Of a DNA stretch of 64,000 nt, positions 46,773-55,388 are shown piece by piece (position 1 is the first letter of the stretch; each line of letters begins with the position of its first letter). The notes under the pieces are model-generated. The model searched no databases, had not been told where the DNA came from, and was given only the letters and a program-made list of their open reading frames with translations. Both the position numbers and the translations under genes were made by a program. The stretch covers positions 1-64,000 of the forward strand of contig NZ_BOPZ01000017.1 in NCBI RefSeq assembly GCF_018332455.1. The letters are read 5' to 3'. This DNA comes from Clostridium polyendosporum (GTDB lineage: Bacteria > Bacillota > Clostridia > Clostridiales > Clostridiaceae).

Positions 46773-47333
46773 ATGCAAGAATTAGAAACAAGGATTATTG
46801 ATATTGATGTAGATACTATACGCAAAAAGTTAATTGAAATGAATGCCGTTAAGGTAAAGGAAGAACACCAAGTTAATAATATTTATGATTATCCAGATAG
46901 AAAATTATTGAATCAAAAAGGATATGCTAGAGTTAGAGAGGTTTTTGATTCTCTTAATAATAAAAATGTTTATTTCATGACTACAAAAAAAATGCTTTCT
47001 CAAGAAAAATTTAAAGTTATGGAGGAAAATGAAGTTATTGTTGATAACGGAGAAGCTGCAAAAAATATTTTTAAATCTTTAGGGCTTACCTTAGTTGAAT
47101 CCATAAAAAAATATAGAGAAAGCTATAAATACAAAAATACCTTAATTGAAATTGATATAAATGATGAAAGTTTTTGTCCTTTTCCTTACATTGAACTTGA
47201 AACATCTTCTGAGGAAGAACTGGAAGAAATTGTACTACTTTTAGGCTATACTATGGAAGATACTACTTCTAAAACTATTTATGAGCTTTTAAAAGATAAA
47301 GGCATAAGAAAAGAAGGTCCAAAAGGATTATAA
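46773..47333 (+). CDS. CYTH-domain protein (class IV adenylate cyclase-like)
   Basis: The 186 residues match the CYTH superfamily. The metal-binding ExE signature is ELETR at residues 3-7, followed by KKLIEMNA, a YARVRE strand (about 50-55) and the C-terminal IEIDIND/PYIELET strands (acidic metal ligands, about 128-150). Members hydrolyse organic triphosphates or act as CyaB-type cyclases; thiamin triphosphatase or inorganic triphosphatase activity is possible. GAGGTG precedes the ATG. Confidence 0.78.
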   Translation: MQELETRIIDIDVDTIRKKLIEMNAVKVKEEHQVNNIYDYPDRKLLNQKGYARVREVFDSLNNKNVYFMTTKKMLSQEKFKVMEENEVIVDNGEAAKNIFKSLGLTLVESIKKYRESYKYKNTLIEIDINDESFCPFPYIELETSSEEELEEIVLLLGYTMEDTTSKTIYELLKDKGIRKEGPKGL

Positions 47334-47357
47334 TTAATACTTTAAGTGCTTGCTAGA

Positions 47358-47393
47358 AAACTGAGCAGGCTCGATGCCTGTTCAGTTTTTTTA
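47358..47393 (+). terminator. Terminator of the CYTH gene
   Basis: AAACTGAGCAGGC pairs with GCCTGTTCAGTTT around TCGAT, followed by T. It belongs to the dispersed AGGC/GCCT hairpin family. Confidence 0.8.
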
Positions 47394-47576
47394 TAAAAAA
47401 TTTTAAATTATCTAATATTTGTAATAAATAACAATATATTTTATGGTATAATATTCTACAAATGTAATCTAAAGTATATTTGTAGAAAACTAATATTATT
47501 CTCTATAACGATAATTTTTGACGTATTATATCAATTTTTTATTATGACAAAGCCATATATCCCCTGCTTATACATG

Positions 47577-47637
47577 TTGCATTATACGTCATATATTGAT
47601 ATATTATTATATATACAACAGGTGTATATACACCTGT
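47577..47637 (+). promoter_or_regulatory. nadABC promoter and NAD-repressor operator candidate
   Basis: TTGCAT (47577-47582) and TATATT (47600-47605) are 17 nt apart. The perfect 20-bp palindrome ACAGGTGTATATACACCTGT (47618-47637) begins just past the expected start point, 23 bp before nadA. Its position fits a NiaR-type nicotinate/NAD repressor site. The palindrome is fact; the regulator is inference. Confidence 0.65.
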
Positions 47638-47659
47638 AAAAGGTAGGTGTAATGACATA

Positions 47660-48565
47660 ATGGATTTAGTAAATGAAATAAAAAGATTAAAAAAAGAAAA
47701 GAATGCAATAATATTAGCTCACTATTATCAAAGACCAGAAATTCAAGAAATAGCAGATGATATAGGTGATTCCTATTATCTAAGTAAGGTTGCAAAGGAC
47801 TGTCCTGAGCAAACAATAGTTTTCTGTGGAGTAAAGTTTATGGCAGAAAGTGCAAAAATCCTATCTCCTCACAAAACTGTTCTTTTACCAGCATATGATG
47901 CAGGTTGCCCTATGGCTGATATGGCCGCTGCTGAAGATGTCGTAAAATTAAAAGAAAAACATCCAAATGCTAAAGTGGTTGCATATATAAATTCTACAAC
48001 AGAAGTTAAAGCAGTAACTGATGTATGTTGTACTTCGTCTAATGCTGTTAATATTATAACAAACTTGGACACAGATGAGATTATTTTCCTACCAGATAAG
48101 AATCTAGGATCCTTTATTCAAGAAAAAATTCCTAACAAAAAGATGATTCTTTGGAATGGCTTCTGTATTACTCATAAGAGATTACAACCAGATGAAATAA
48201 TCAAAGCAAAAGAATCTATAGAAAATGTTATAACTCTTGCTCACCCTGAGTGTGAGAAGGAAGTTAGAGATCTTGCTGATTTCGTTGGAAGTACACTTGA
48301 AATATTAAACTACGCAACAGCTAGTGATAACAAAAACTTCTTAATACTTACAGAAGAAGGAATAATGCATCAACTTAAGAAACAAAATCCTGATAAAAAG
48401 TTCTACACACCAAGAGGCGGAATGATGTGTGTAAACATGAAGAAAACACATCTTAAAGATGTATATGAAGCACTTTTAAATAATCAACATGAAATAACTA
48501 TTGATGAAGACATTAGACTTAAAGCTTACGGAAGTTTAATGGAAATGCATAGATTAGCAAAATAA
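47660..48565 (+). CDS. nadA: Quinolinate synthase A, copy 1
   Basis: Condenses iminoaspartate with dihydroxyacetone phosphate to quinolinate, using a [4Fe-4S] cluster. The 301 residues show ILAHYYQRPEIQEIAD (about 17-32), FCGVKFMAE (about 55), HPECEKEVRDLADFVGST (about 197) and MCVNMKKT (about 255), which supply the cluster cysteines. GGTAGGTG lies 12 bp before the ATG; the nearer ATG at 47652 is followed at once by a stop. First gene of nadA-nadB-nadC. Confidence 0.95.
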   Translation: MDLVNEIKRLKKEKNAIILAHYYQRPEIQEIADDIGDSYYLSKVAKDCPEQTIVFCGVKFMAESAKILSPHKTVLLPAYDAGCPMADMAAAEDVVKLKEKHPNAKVVAYINSTTEVKAVTDVCCTSSNAVNIITNLDTDEIIFLPDKNLGSFIQEKIPNKKMILWNGFCITHKRLQPDEIIKAKESIENVITLAHPECEKEVRDLADFVGSTLEILNYATASDNKNFLILTEEGIMHQLKKQNPDKKFYTPRGGMMCVNMKKTHLKDVYEALLNNQHEITIDEDIRLKAYGSLMEMHRLAK

Positions 48566-48597
48566 AATAATTGGGGAAAAAATAATATTGAGATTTA

Positions 48598-48637
48598 CCT
48601 AAGCGGCTTATGTTTTACTTAGGCCGCTCTTATTTTT
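48598..48637 (+). terminator. Attenuator-like hairpins between nadA and nadB
   Basis: AGCGGC (48602-48607) pairs with GCCGCT (48622-48627), followed by CTTATTTTTT. The overlapping CCTAAG (48598-48603) can instead pair with CTTAGG (48618-48623). The two stems exclude each other in part. It could be a leaky terminator or processing site setting the nadA:nadB ratio. Confidence 0.55.
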
Positions 48638-48648
48638 TGGGGGGTAAT

Positions 48649-49959
48649 ATGATGAATATCCATACTGATGTTTTAATTGTGGGTACTGGGGCTGCAGGTC
48701 TTTATTGTGCATTAAATCTTAGAAAAGATTTAAACATAACTTTATTATCAAAATCCTCTGCTAATGAATGCAATAGTTTCTTAGCACAAGGAGGTATTTC
48801 TGTTGCTCGAGGCGAAAAAGATTTCCCATCATTTATTGATGATACCTTAAAGGCTGGTAATCATAAAAATGATAAAAAAGCTGTAAAAGTTCTAGCCAGT
48901 GAATCTATGGATGCAATTGACAACTTAGTATCACTAGGAGTACCCTTCGACAGCGATTTAGAAGGAAATCTACGTTATACTAGAGAAGGTGCACATTCTA
49001 TTAACAGAATTGTACATTGTGAAGATAGAACCGGTGAAAAAGTTCATTCTTACCTTTTAAAAGAAGCTTTAAAGAGAGATAATATAACTATGTTAGAGGA
49101 TTCTTTTTTAGTAGATTTAATTACTAAAAATAATAAATGTATTGGAGGGATTGCCTTCAGTAAAAATAGTCCTACTAATATTTTTGCAAAATCAGTAGTT
49201 ATCGCTACTGGCGGTATAGGTGGTCTTTTTAATAACTCTACAAACTTTCAATCAATCTCAGGAGATGGAATAGCTATTGCTCTCAGAAGAGGTATAGATG
49301 TAGTTAATATGAATTATATCCAATTTCATCCTACATCTCTTTATGATGGCTCCTCTATGAATAGAAAATTTCTTATATCAGAAGCTGTAAGAGGAGAAGG
49401 CGCTAAACTATTAAATGTTAATGGTGAAAAATTCGTAGATGAACTACTCCCTAGAGATAAAGTAACAGCAGCAATTTTTAAAGAAGAAATGAAAACTAGT
49501 TCAAACTTTGTATATTTAGACACTACTTTTATGAAAAAAGATTTTCTCGTAAAAAGATTTCCAATGATTTATAATGAGTGTTTTAAAAGAGGTATAGATA
49601 TTTCCAATGAGCCAATACCTGTAACCCCAGCACAACATTATTTCATGGGAGGCATAAACGTAGATCTTAATTCTAAAACTTCAATGGAAAATCTTTATGC
49701 ATGTGGTGAAGCAAGTTGTACTGGCGTACATGGTTCAAACAGATTAGCAAGTAACTCTCTGCTTGAGGGATTAGTATTTTCAAAAAGAGCCGCCACTCAT
49801 ATAAATAATAATATAAAACCATATAGTATATGTTTTTATGACTCAACACCTTCTATTGAAGGTGATAAAGACTATTATAAAAAACTTTTCAAAAATATTT
49901 TAATACGAGCAATTTGTGACGTGAGAGGAGATATTGTAAATGAATTGGTTGCTTTATGA
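48649..49959 (+). CDS. nadB: L-aspartate oxidase, copy 1
   Basis: An FAD enzyme oxidising aspartate to iminoaspartate for NadA. At about 436 residues it is the short clostridial form, lacking the C-terminal helical domain of E. coli NadB (~540). FAD-binding GTGAAGLYCAL is at about 11-21, then SFLAQGGISVA, HFHPTSLY-like QFHPTSLYDG (about 225) with the substrate-site residues, LLPRDKVTAAIF (active-site Arg) and GSNRLASNSLLEGL. GGGGGGT precedes ATGATG; the earlier in-frame ATG at 48610 lies within the hairpin and is unlikely. Under anaerobiosis fumarate probably replaces oxygen as acceptor. Confidence 0.94.
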   Translation: MMNIHTDVLIVGTGAAGLYCALNLRKDLNITLLSKSSANECNSFLAQGGISVARGEKDFPSFIDDTLKAGNHKNDKKAVKVLASESMDAIDNLVSLGVPFDSDLEGNLRYTREGAHSINRIVHCEDRTGEKVHSYLLKEALKRDNITMLEDSFLVDLITKNNKCIGGIAFSKNSPTNIFAKSVVIATGGIGGLFNNSTNFQSISGDGIAIALRRGIDVVNMNYIQFHPTSLYDGSSMNRKFLISEAVRGEGAKLLNVNGEKFVDELLPRDKVTAAIFKEEMKTSSNFVYLDTTFMKKDFLVKRFPMIYNECFKRGIDISNEPIPVTPAQHYFMGGINVDLNSKTSMENLYACGEASCTGVHGSNRLASNSLLEGLVFSKRAATHINNNIKPYSICFYDSTPSIEGDKDYYKKLFKNILIRAICDVRGDIVNELVAL

Positions 49960-50776
49960 TGATATATTAAAGAATGCTATTAAGGAAGATGCTCCTTTTG
50001 GAGATGTAACCACCTCCTCTATTGTAGATGAATCAAATATGTCCCAGGTTGAACTTCTTTGTAAAGAAGATGGTATTATTGCAGGACTTCAAGTATTTAA
50101 AAGGGTCTTTCAACTTATTGATGATGTTGATATTGAATTCTTTGTAAATGATGGAGATGAAATAAAAAAAGGTCAGCTTCTAGCAATTATTAAAGGAAAA
50201 ACTCATGTATTACTTACAGGAGAAAGAACAGCACTAAATCTTCTACAAAGAATGAGTGGTATTGCGACACTTACAAGTAAATTTGTAAATGAGCTAAAAG
50301 GTACTAGTACCAAGCTATTAGATACAAGAAAAACAACACCTAACTTAAGAGTTTTTGAAAAATATGCTGTAAAAGTTGGTGGAGGCACAAATCATAGATT
50401 TGGCTTAAGTGATGGAGTTATGTTGAAGGATAATCATATCGCTGCAGCTGGTGGTATAAAGAATGCGGTGGAACTAGTACGAAAAAATGCTCCTTTTGTT
50501 AGAAAAATTGAAGTTGAGACAGAAACTCTTGAACAAGTTCAAGAAGCTTTAGACGCTGCTGCCCATATTATAATGCTTGATAACATGGATATTGAAACCA
50601 TGAAAAAAGCAGTAAAATTAATTAGCGGAAAGGCAGAAACAGAAGCTTCTGGTAATGTTTCATTAGATAATATTAAAGAAGTAGCTACATCTGGAGTAGA
50701 TTTTATTTCAACAGGTGCTATTACTCACTCTTTTAAGGTTTTAGATTTAAGCCTAAAAAATCTTAAAAACATATAA
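49940..50776 (+). CDS. nadC: Nicotinate-nucleotide pyrophosphorylase
   Basis: Converts quinolinate and PRPP to nicotinate mononucleotide (278 residues). The signature DTRKTTPNLRVFEKYAVKVGG (about 131-151), with HRFGLSDGVMLKDNH following, matches QAPRTase; the C-terminal barrel ends ISTGAITHSFKVLDLSL. It starts 20 bp inside nadB in another frame, so it is translationally coupled. The second nadA-nadB pair at 51155 has no nadC, so this copy must serve both. Confidence 0.95.
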   Translation: MNWLLYDDILKNAIKEDAPFGDVTTSSIVDESNMSQVELLCKEDGIIAGLQVFKRVFQLIDDVDIEFFVNDGDEIKKGQLLAIIKGKTHVLLTGERTALNLLQRMSGIATLTSKFVNELKGTSTKLLDTRKTTPNLRVFEKYAVKVGGGTNHRFGLSDGVMLKDNHIAAAGGIKNAVELVRKNAPFVRKIEVETETLEQVQEALDAAAHIIMLDNMDIETMKKAVKLISGKAETEASGNVSLDNIKEVATSGVDFISTGAITHSFKVLDLSLKNLKNI

Positions 50777-50779
50777 CTT

Positions 50780-50976
50780 AAAAAAATCGCCAAGGCGACT
50801 GTGGAGTTATCGATTTTTTTACGCATCTGCCTTTCCGAACACATGTGAGGAAAAATTGGCAGGCGAACTATATTTTATTTTCTACTCTTTAGGTGTCGTA
50901 ATTAACCTGGCAATCCTAAATTACATTTTTAAGCTATCCACAATTCTTGAATTTTATAAATTTCTAAAGAGTAAAG
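50780..50976 (+). repeat. ~200-bp structured intergenic element, copy 2
   Basis: The sister of 29580-29783. Stem 1 AAAAAAATCG/CGATTTTTTT (50780-50789/50811-50820) looks like an intrinsic terminator. Stem 2 CTGCC (50827-50831) / GGCAG (50858-50862) is closed by CGC/GCG with the loop GAACACATGTGA. Stem 3 TACTCTTTAG (50883-50892) / CTAAAGAGTA (50964-50973) encloses about 70 nt. It begins three bases after the nadC stop and would end nadABC transcription; AGCAGTTTGAA/TTCAAACTGCT (about 50980-51025) follows. Confidence 0.65.
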
Positions 50977-50977
50977 A

Positions 50978-51026
50978 AAGCAGTTTGAATGCAGCCATGA
51001 TTGGCTTTGTTCAAACTGCTTTTTAA
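50978..51026 (+). terminator. Second terminator behind nadABC
   Basis: AAAGCAGTTTGAA pairs with TTCAAACTGCTTT across a 20-nt interior, followed by TTTAATTT. Confidence 0.7.
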
Positions 51027-51079
51027 TTTGCTGTAATATATATAAAATATTTATTTAGCAATTAACACAATATATATAT

Positions 51080-51134
51080 AGATACAAAACTTCATAACTA
51101 AATTAATTAAAGATTGAAGTTATTTATCTTTACA
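51080..51134. repeat. 55-bp element with inverted arms before nadA copy 2
   Basis: AGATACAAAACTTCATAAC faces GATTGAAGTTATTTATCTTT. It abuts the ribosome site of the second nadA and would form a hairpin in its leader. It is related to 20898-20961. Confidence 0.5.
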
Positions 51135-51154
51135 TATAAAGGTAGGTGAAAGAT

Positions 51155-52060
51155 ATGGATTTAGTTAAAGAAATACAGAAACTAAAAAAAGAAAAGAATG
51201 CAATAATACTAGCTCATTATTATCAAAGACCAGAAATTCAAGAAATAGCTGATTTTGTAGGTGATTCCTATTATCTTAGTAAAATAGGGAAAGATTGTGA
51301 TGAACAAACTATTGTTTTCTGTGGAGTAAAATTTATGGCAGAAAGTGCAAAAATTCTCTCTCCTCAAAAAACTGTTCTTTTACCCGCTTATGATGCTGGC
51401 TGTCCTATGGCAGATATGGCTGTTAGCGAAGATGTCTTAAAATTAAAAAAAGAACATCCCAATGCAAAAATAGTTTGCTATATAAATTCTACTACTGAAG
51501 TTAAAGCAGTTAGTGATGTATGTTGTACTTCTTCTAATGCTGTTAAAATAATACAAAATATTGATGCAGATGAAATTATCTTCTTACCAGATAAAAATCT
51601 TGGTTCCTATATCCAAGAGCAAGTTCCAGAGAAAAAAATGATACTTTGGAGTGGTTACTGTATTACTCATAGGAGAATAAGTCTAGAAGAAATCAAAAAG
51701 GCAAAGGATTCTATAGAAGATTTAATTATTCTTGCCCACCCTGAATGTGAGAAAGAAGTTAGAGATATTGCTGATTTTGTTGGCAGTACTCTTGAGATAA
51801 TAAATTATGCAACTTCTAGTGAAAAGACTAACTTTTTAATCGGCACAGAAGAAGGAATACTTCATGAGCTGAAAAAGAGAAATCCTAACAAAAAGTTTTA
51901 CACACCTAGGGGAGGAATTATGTGTGTAAATATGAAGAAGACAGTGTTAATAGACGTTTATAATGCACTTCTAAAGAACCAACATGAAATACATGTAAAT
52001 GAAGATATTCGAGTTAAAGCTTATGAAAGTCTTATGAAGATGCACATTTTAGGTAGGTAA
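51155..52060 (+). CDS. nadA: Quinolinate synthase A, copy 2
   Basis: A paralogue of the nadA at 47660, roughly three quarters identical by eye (301 residues from this start). It keeps the same motifs: AHYYQRPEIQEIADFVGDSYY, FCGVKFMAE, HPECEKEVRDIADFVGST and MCVNMKKT. A GTG three codons upstream is open, but GGTAGGTG spaces better to the ATG at 51155. The palindrome before nadA copy 1 is absent here, so this copy may escape that control. The leader instead holds an inverted-arm repeat. Confidence 0.93.
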   Translation: MDLVKEIQKLKKEKNAIILAHYYQRPEIQEIADFVGDSYYLSKIGKDCDEQTIVFCGVKFMAESAKILSPQKTVLLPAYDAGCPMADMAVSEDVLKLKKEHPNAKIVCYINSTTEVKAVSDVCCTSSNAVKIIQNIDADEIIFLPDKNLGSYIQEQVPEKKMILWSGYCITHRRISLEEIKKAKDSIEDLIILAHPECEKEVRDIADFVGSTLEIINYATSSEKTNFLIGTEEGILHELKKRNPNKKFYTPRGGIMCVNMKKTVLIDVYNALLKNQHEIHVNEDIRVKAYESLMKMHILGR

Positions 52061-52065
52061 ATATC

Positions 52066-53385
52066 TTGACCATTTATACTGACGTTTTAATAATTGGAAC
52101 AGGTATTGCTGGTCTTTATTGTGCATTAAATCTTAGAAAAGACTTAAATATTACTTTGATATCAAAATCCTCTGCTCAAGAATGTAATAGTTATTTAGCA
52201 CAAGGAGGTATTTCTGTTGCTAAAGGAAAAGAAGACCTCCCCTTATTCGTCGAGGATACTTTAAAGGCTGGTGATTATAAGAATAACAAATTAGCTGTTG
52301 AAGTTTTAGTTAATGAATCTATAGGGGCAATCGACGGTTTAATAAAGTTTAATGTGCCCTTTGACAGAGATGATGAAGGCAATCTTCTTTATACTAAAGA
52401 AGGTGCTCACTGTACCAATAGAATTGTACACTGTAAAGACAGAACTGGTGAAGAAATCCACTCTGCCCTTTTCAAAGAAATCCTAAAAAGAAATAACATA
52501 ACTGTATTAGAAAACACTTTTTTTATAGATTTTATTACTAAAGAAAACAGCTGCCTTGGAATCACTGCTATTAAAGATAACAATGCTTTAAACATTCTTG
52601 CTAAAGCAGTAGTGCTCTGTACAGGAGGGATAGGTGGTATTTTTATTAATTCTACTAATTATAAATCAATCTCAGGAGATGGAATAGCTATTGCTCTTAG
52701 AAGAGGAGTAAAAATTAAAAACTTAAATTATATTCAATTTCATCCTACTTCTCTTTATGATAATTCATCATCTGCACGAAAATTTCTTATCTCAGAAGCA
52801 GTAAGAGGAGAAGGTGGAAAACTATTAAATATTTTTGGTGAAAGATTTGTAGATGAGCTTCTTCCAAGAGATAAAGTGACAGCCGCAATTTTTAATGAAC
52901 TGAAAAATACTGATTCAAAATTTGTTTATTTAGATGTTACTTTTATAGATAAAAATTTCTTGATAAAAAGGTTTCCTACAATTTATAATGAATGTTTAAA
53001 AAGAGGAATAGATATCTCTAAAGACCTTATACCTGTAACTCCAGCTCAACATTATCTAATGGGTGGTATAGAGGTAGACCTTAACTCTAAAACTTCAATG
53101 AAAAATCTTTATGCATGTGGTGAGGCTAGCTGTACTGGAGTACATGGTGCTAACAGATTAGCAAGCAACTCTCTGCTGGAAGGCCTAGTTTTCGCTAAGA
53201 GAGCTGCTATTGATATAAATAAAAATATTGAGTATAATTCTATTCAATCTACTGAATTTATCTTTGCTCCAGAAGGTAACATAAACTTTTACCAGGAGTT
53301 CTATAAAAGTATTTTAGTTCAAGAAATATGTAAAATTAGAGGAGATATTATTGATGAATTAGTTCCTATTAGAATAATCTATTAA
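52066..53385 (+). CDS. nadB: L-aspartate oxidase, copy 2
   Basis: A second short-form NadB (439 residues) starting with TTG five bases after the nadA stop; the AGGTAGGT around the nadA stop serves as its ribosome site. It has FAD-binding GTGIAGLYCAL (about 10-20), SYLAQGGISVA, QFHPTSLYDN (about 224), LLPRDKVTAAIF and GANRLASNSLLEGL. The TTG start and weak ribosome site suggest lower expression than copy 1. The C-terminus ends after RGDIIDELVPI, where copy 1 is overlapped by nadC, but no nadC follows. Confidence 0.92.
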   Translation: MTIYTDVLIIGTGIAGLYCALNLRKDLNITLISKSSAQECNSYLAQGGISVAKGKEDLPLFVEDTLKAGDYKNNKLAVEVLVNESIGAIDGLIKFNVPFDRDDEGNLLYTKEGAHCTNRIVHCKDRTGEEIHSALFKEILKRNNITVLENTFFIDFITKENSCLGITAIKDNNALNILAKAVVLCTGGIGGIFINSTNYKSISGDGIAIALRRGVKIKNLNYIQFHPTSLYDNSSSARKFLISEAVRGEGGKLLNIFGERFVDELLPRDKVTAAIFNELKNTDSKFVYLDVTFIDKNFLIKRFPTIYNECLKRGIDISKDLIPVTPAQHYLMGGIEVDLNSKTSMKNLYACGEASCTGVHGANRLASNSLLEGLVFAKRAAIDINKNIEYNSIQSTEFIFAPEGNINFYQEFYKSILVQEICKIRGDIIDELVPIRIIY

Positions 53386-53772
53386 AAATGCAACTAAGTG
53401 GCTACGCTACGCTTTTTAAGTTGTAAAAATTTATACTTTCTTAAACAATAAAAAATCTCCTAGGGAGGACTATTTATAGAGTTATCCATAGATTACAAAT
53501 TTTATAACTGACCTATAGAGCAAAAAATAAAATTGAATAGGCATGGAGCCTATTCAATTTTAGCCAAACTTCATTTTGTGAAATAGCAGAAATAAATTAT
53601 TTATAACTTTATTAAACTTTTACTTTATTAAATCCTATACAAACTACCTTTATATTCTTATTAAAAGGAAAAAACTCATTTTACATAGACTTTTTTAATT
53701 ATAGCTACTCCGTTCAGAAAGGAATCAAAATATATGTAAAAAAATTAAACAAAAAAGAATAAATGTGAATTC
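53386..53772. other. Repeat-bearing gap between nadB copy 2 and the AEC carrier
   Basis: Decayed right end of the ~200-bp element at about 53486-53528 (GAGTTATCCATAG ... CTATAGAGCAAAA), an AGGC/GCCT hairpin at 53530-53560 that terminates nadB, and the 19-nt hairpin in the form ACTTCATTTTGTGAAAT (53568-53584). No gene is seen. Confidence 0.6.
53530..53560 (+). terminator. Terminator behind nadB copy 2
   Basis: AAATTGAATAGGC pairs with GCCTATTCAATTT around ATGGA. It is one of the most complete members of the dispersed hairpin family. Confidence 0.75.
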
Positions 53773-54684
53773 TTATAAAAATAGCTTAATTATTAAAGGT
53801 ATGGTAATCACAGAAAATAATGTAGAAAAAGACACCATAAGGGCAGAGTACTCTTTTTCCTTGTTAAAATTCTCTGCAAAAATTGATATTGTTGCACCTG
53901 TTGGCATAGCTTGCATCAAAATAAAAGTTTTCATAACTATAGATCTTTCATTAAACAAAGTTGATACGAAATACAATGTTATAGGTACTACTAAAAGCTT
54001 TATAAAAACTCCATAGTAAATGCTTATATCCTTAAATGCCCTTCTAAAATTAGCTGTTGCAAGTAGACTGCCTATAATTAGCATAGAAATAGGAGTTGCC
54101 ATGCCACCTACCATCCTCATGGTATTTGATAGAACAACAGGTATTTTTATAGGAGACAGCATTACTAAGAAGCCAATGAATACTGATATTATTCCTGGAT
54201 TTATTAACCCCTTTGTTATCCCCTTTAAATTCCTAGCTTCAGTAAATAGCATTATACCATACGTCCATGCAAAGATATTAAAAAACATGTTAAATATTGC
54301 GGCGTAGATGATTCCTTCTTGTCCAAAAACACTCTCTACTAAAGGAAAGCCCATAAAACCACAATTTGAAAATACAATAGCAAACTGTAAAATATTCTTT
54401 TTTCTATCTTCTGTTTTTGATAAGAGGATTCTTGCAAATACTGGGGTGACTATAAATATAGCTAATCCATATATAAAAGACTTTATTAAATTGTTGAACA
54501 TCGAAGAATTAAACGTAATGTTAAAAGAGCAGATAACTAATAAAGGAATACATATATCTAGTAATAAATTAGACAGCCCCTTCGTTAAAGCTTCATTAAT
54601 TATATTTCTCTTTCTACCATAAAAACCTATTAACATGATTATAAATAATGATATTACTTGATTTATTATTATACTTAAATCCAT
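53773..54684 (-). CDS. AEC-family (auxin efflux carrier-like) permease
   Basis: The 303 residues have about ten transmembrane helices. The pattern N-terminal five helices, polar centre (GIMLFTEARNLKGITKGLINPGI, about 143-165), then five helices ending MQAMPTGATISIFAENF (about 263-279) is typical of bacterial AEC carriers. Some export malate or other organic anions; the substrate here is unknown. It is convergent with nadB copy 2. Confidence 0.82.
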   Translation of the reverse strand: MDLSIIINQVISLFIIMLIGFYGRKRNIINEALTKGLSNLLLDICIPLLVICSFNITFNSSMFNNLIKSFIYGLAIFIVTPVFARILLSKTEDRKKNILQFAIVFSNCGFMGFPLVESVFGQEGIIYAAIFNMFFNIFAWTYGIMLFTEARNLKGITKGLINPGIISVFIGFLVMLSPIKIPVVLSNTMRMVGGMATPISMLIIGSLLATANFRRAFKDISIYYGVFIKLLVVPITLYFVSTLFNERSIVMKTFILMQAMPTGATISIFAENFNKEKEYSALMVSFSTLFSVITIPLIIKLFL

Positions 54685-54779
54685 CAGTTCCCCCCTCCCT
54701 TCTATATTCCATTCTATTGCTTCTTCATATTAAAATCAAATCTAACAGTTCAGTTATAAAGTTGTAGTTGTGTATCTAT

Positions 54780-54812
54780 AAAGCTGAGCATACTCAATGT
54801 CTGCTCAGCTTT
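54780..54812 (-). terminator. AGCTGAGCA-type hairpin
   Basis: AAAGCTGAGCA pairs with TGCTCAGCTTT. It lies directly behind the glycosidase-like remnant and before the AEC gene, with the arm module (GTTGTGTATCTATA) adjacent. It was probably the terminator of the now-eroded operon. Confidence 0.6.
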
Positions 54813-54824
54813 AGTATTATAGGA

Positions 54825-54970
54825 TTATGCTAGTTGGTCTTTTTCAATATTTTCTATTGAATCTTTAAATTGTGGCAAGTACTCCTTATGTGCTACTAAC
54901 ATTTCATTTAATAATGTTTTTGCAATCTTACCACTAGGAACTAATGGATTGATTGTGTTTACAATCTACT
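54825..54970 (-). pseudogene. C-terminal remnant of a sugar enzyme (GH4-like?)
   Basis: An uninterrupted minus-strand frame of about 48 codons with no start encodes a tail containing NTINPLVPSGKIAKTLLN and HKEYLPQF, ending at a TAA. An in-frame TAG closes it upstream at the breakpoint. The NPLVPS...LPQF pattern recalls the C-terminus of GH4-type glycosidases (inference). The body of the gene is missing, so this is a relic. Confidence 0.5.
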
Positions 54971-55101
54971 AAATTTATTCTAAAAAAGATAAAAGCCCAT
55001 TTTACATGGGCTTTGTCTGTTAGATATCTTTTAACTTTTTAAGGTATAAACTACATTTAACAATTTTTTATTTATAACGAGTTTTTATAGCTTTATATAC
55101 T

Positions 55102-55388
55102 TTACTTATTATATTTCTTTTCAATCTCTTCTACTTGACTTAATCTTGCCTTATGCCTTCCGCCCATAAATTCTGCATTAAGCCATGTATCTACAATCAT
55201 TAAAGCAAGCCCTTCACCAACAACTCTTTCACCTATACAAATAATATTTGCGTTATTATGTTCCTTTGTAGCTTGAGCCGTAAAGCAGTCACCTACAACT
55301 GCCGCCCTTACTCCCGGAACCTTATTCGCAGCGATAGATATTCCTACGCCTGTACCACAACAAAGTATTCCACTTTCACATTCTCCAG
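55102..55388 (-). pseudogene. rpiB: Headless ribose-5-phosphate isomerase B
   Basis: The frame encodes roughly the last 95 residues of RpiB (GECESGILCCGTGVGISIAANK, EHNNANIICIGERVVG, FMGGRHKARL). The catalytic Cys in CCGTG is present, but the first ~55 residues, including the substrate-binding CDH segment, are absent. The 5' side is joined out of frame to the truncated regulator at 55344. No start codon or ribosome site is in place, so it is not expected to be functional. Confidence 0.8.

Noticed and set aside
46547-46801. 84-codon ORF overlapping the start of the CYTH gene
   Set aside because: It covers intergenic AT-rich DNA and a decayed repeat hairpin, with no ribosome site, and overlaps a well-supported gene in another frame.
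53765-54622. Three plus-strand ORFs opposite the AEC carrier
   Set aside because: Antisense frames; the minus strand encodes an intact ten-helix carrier with a normal start.
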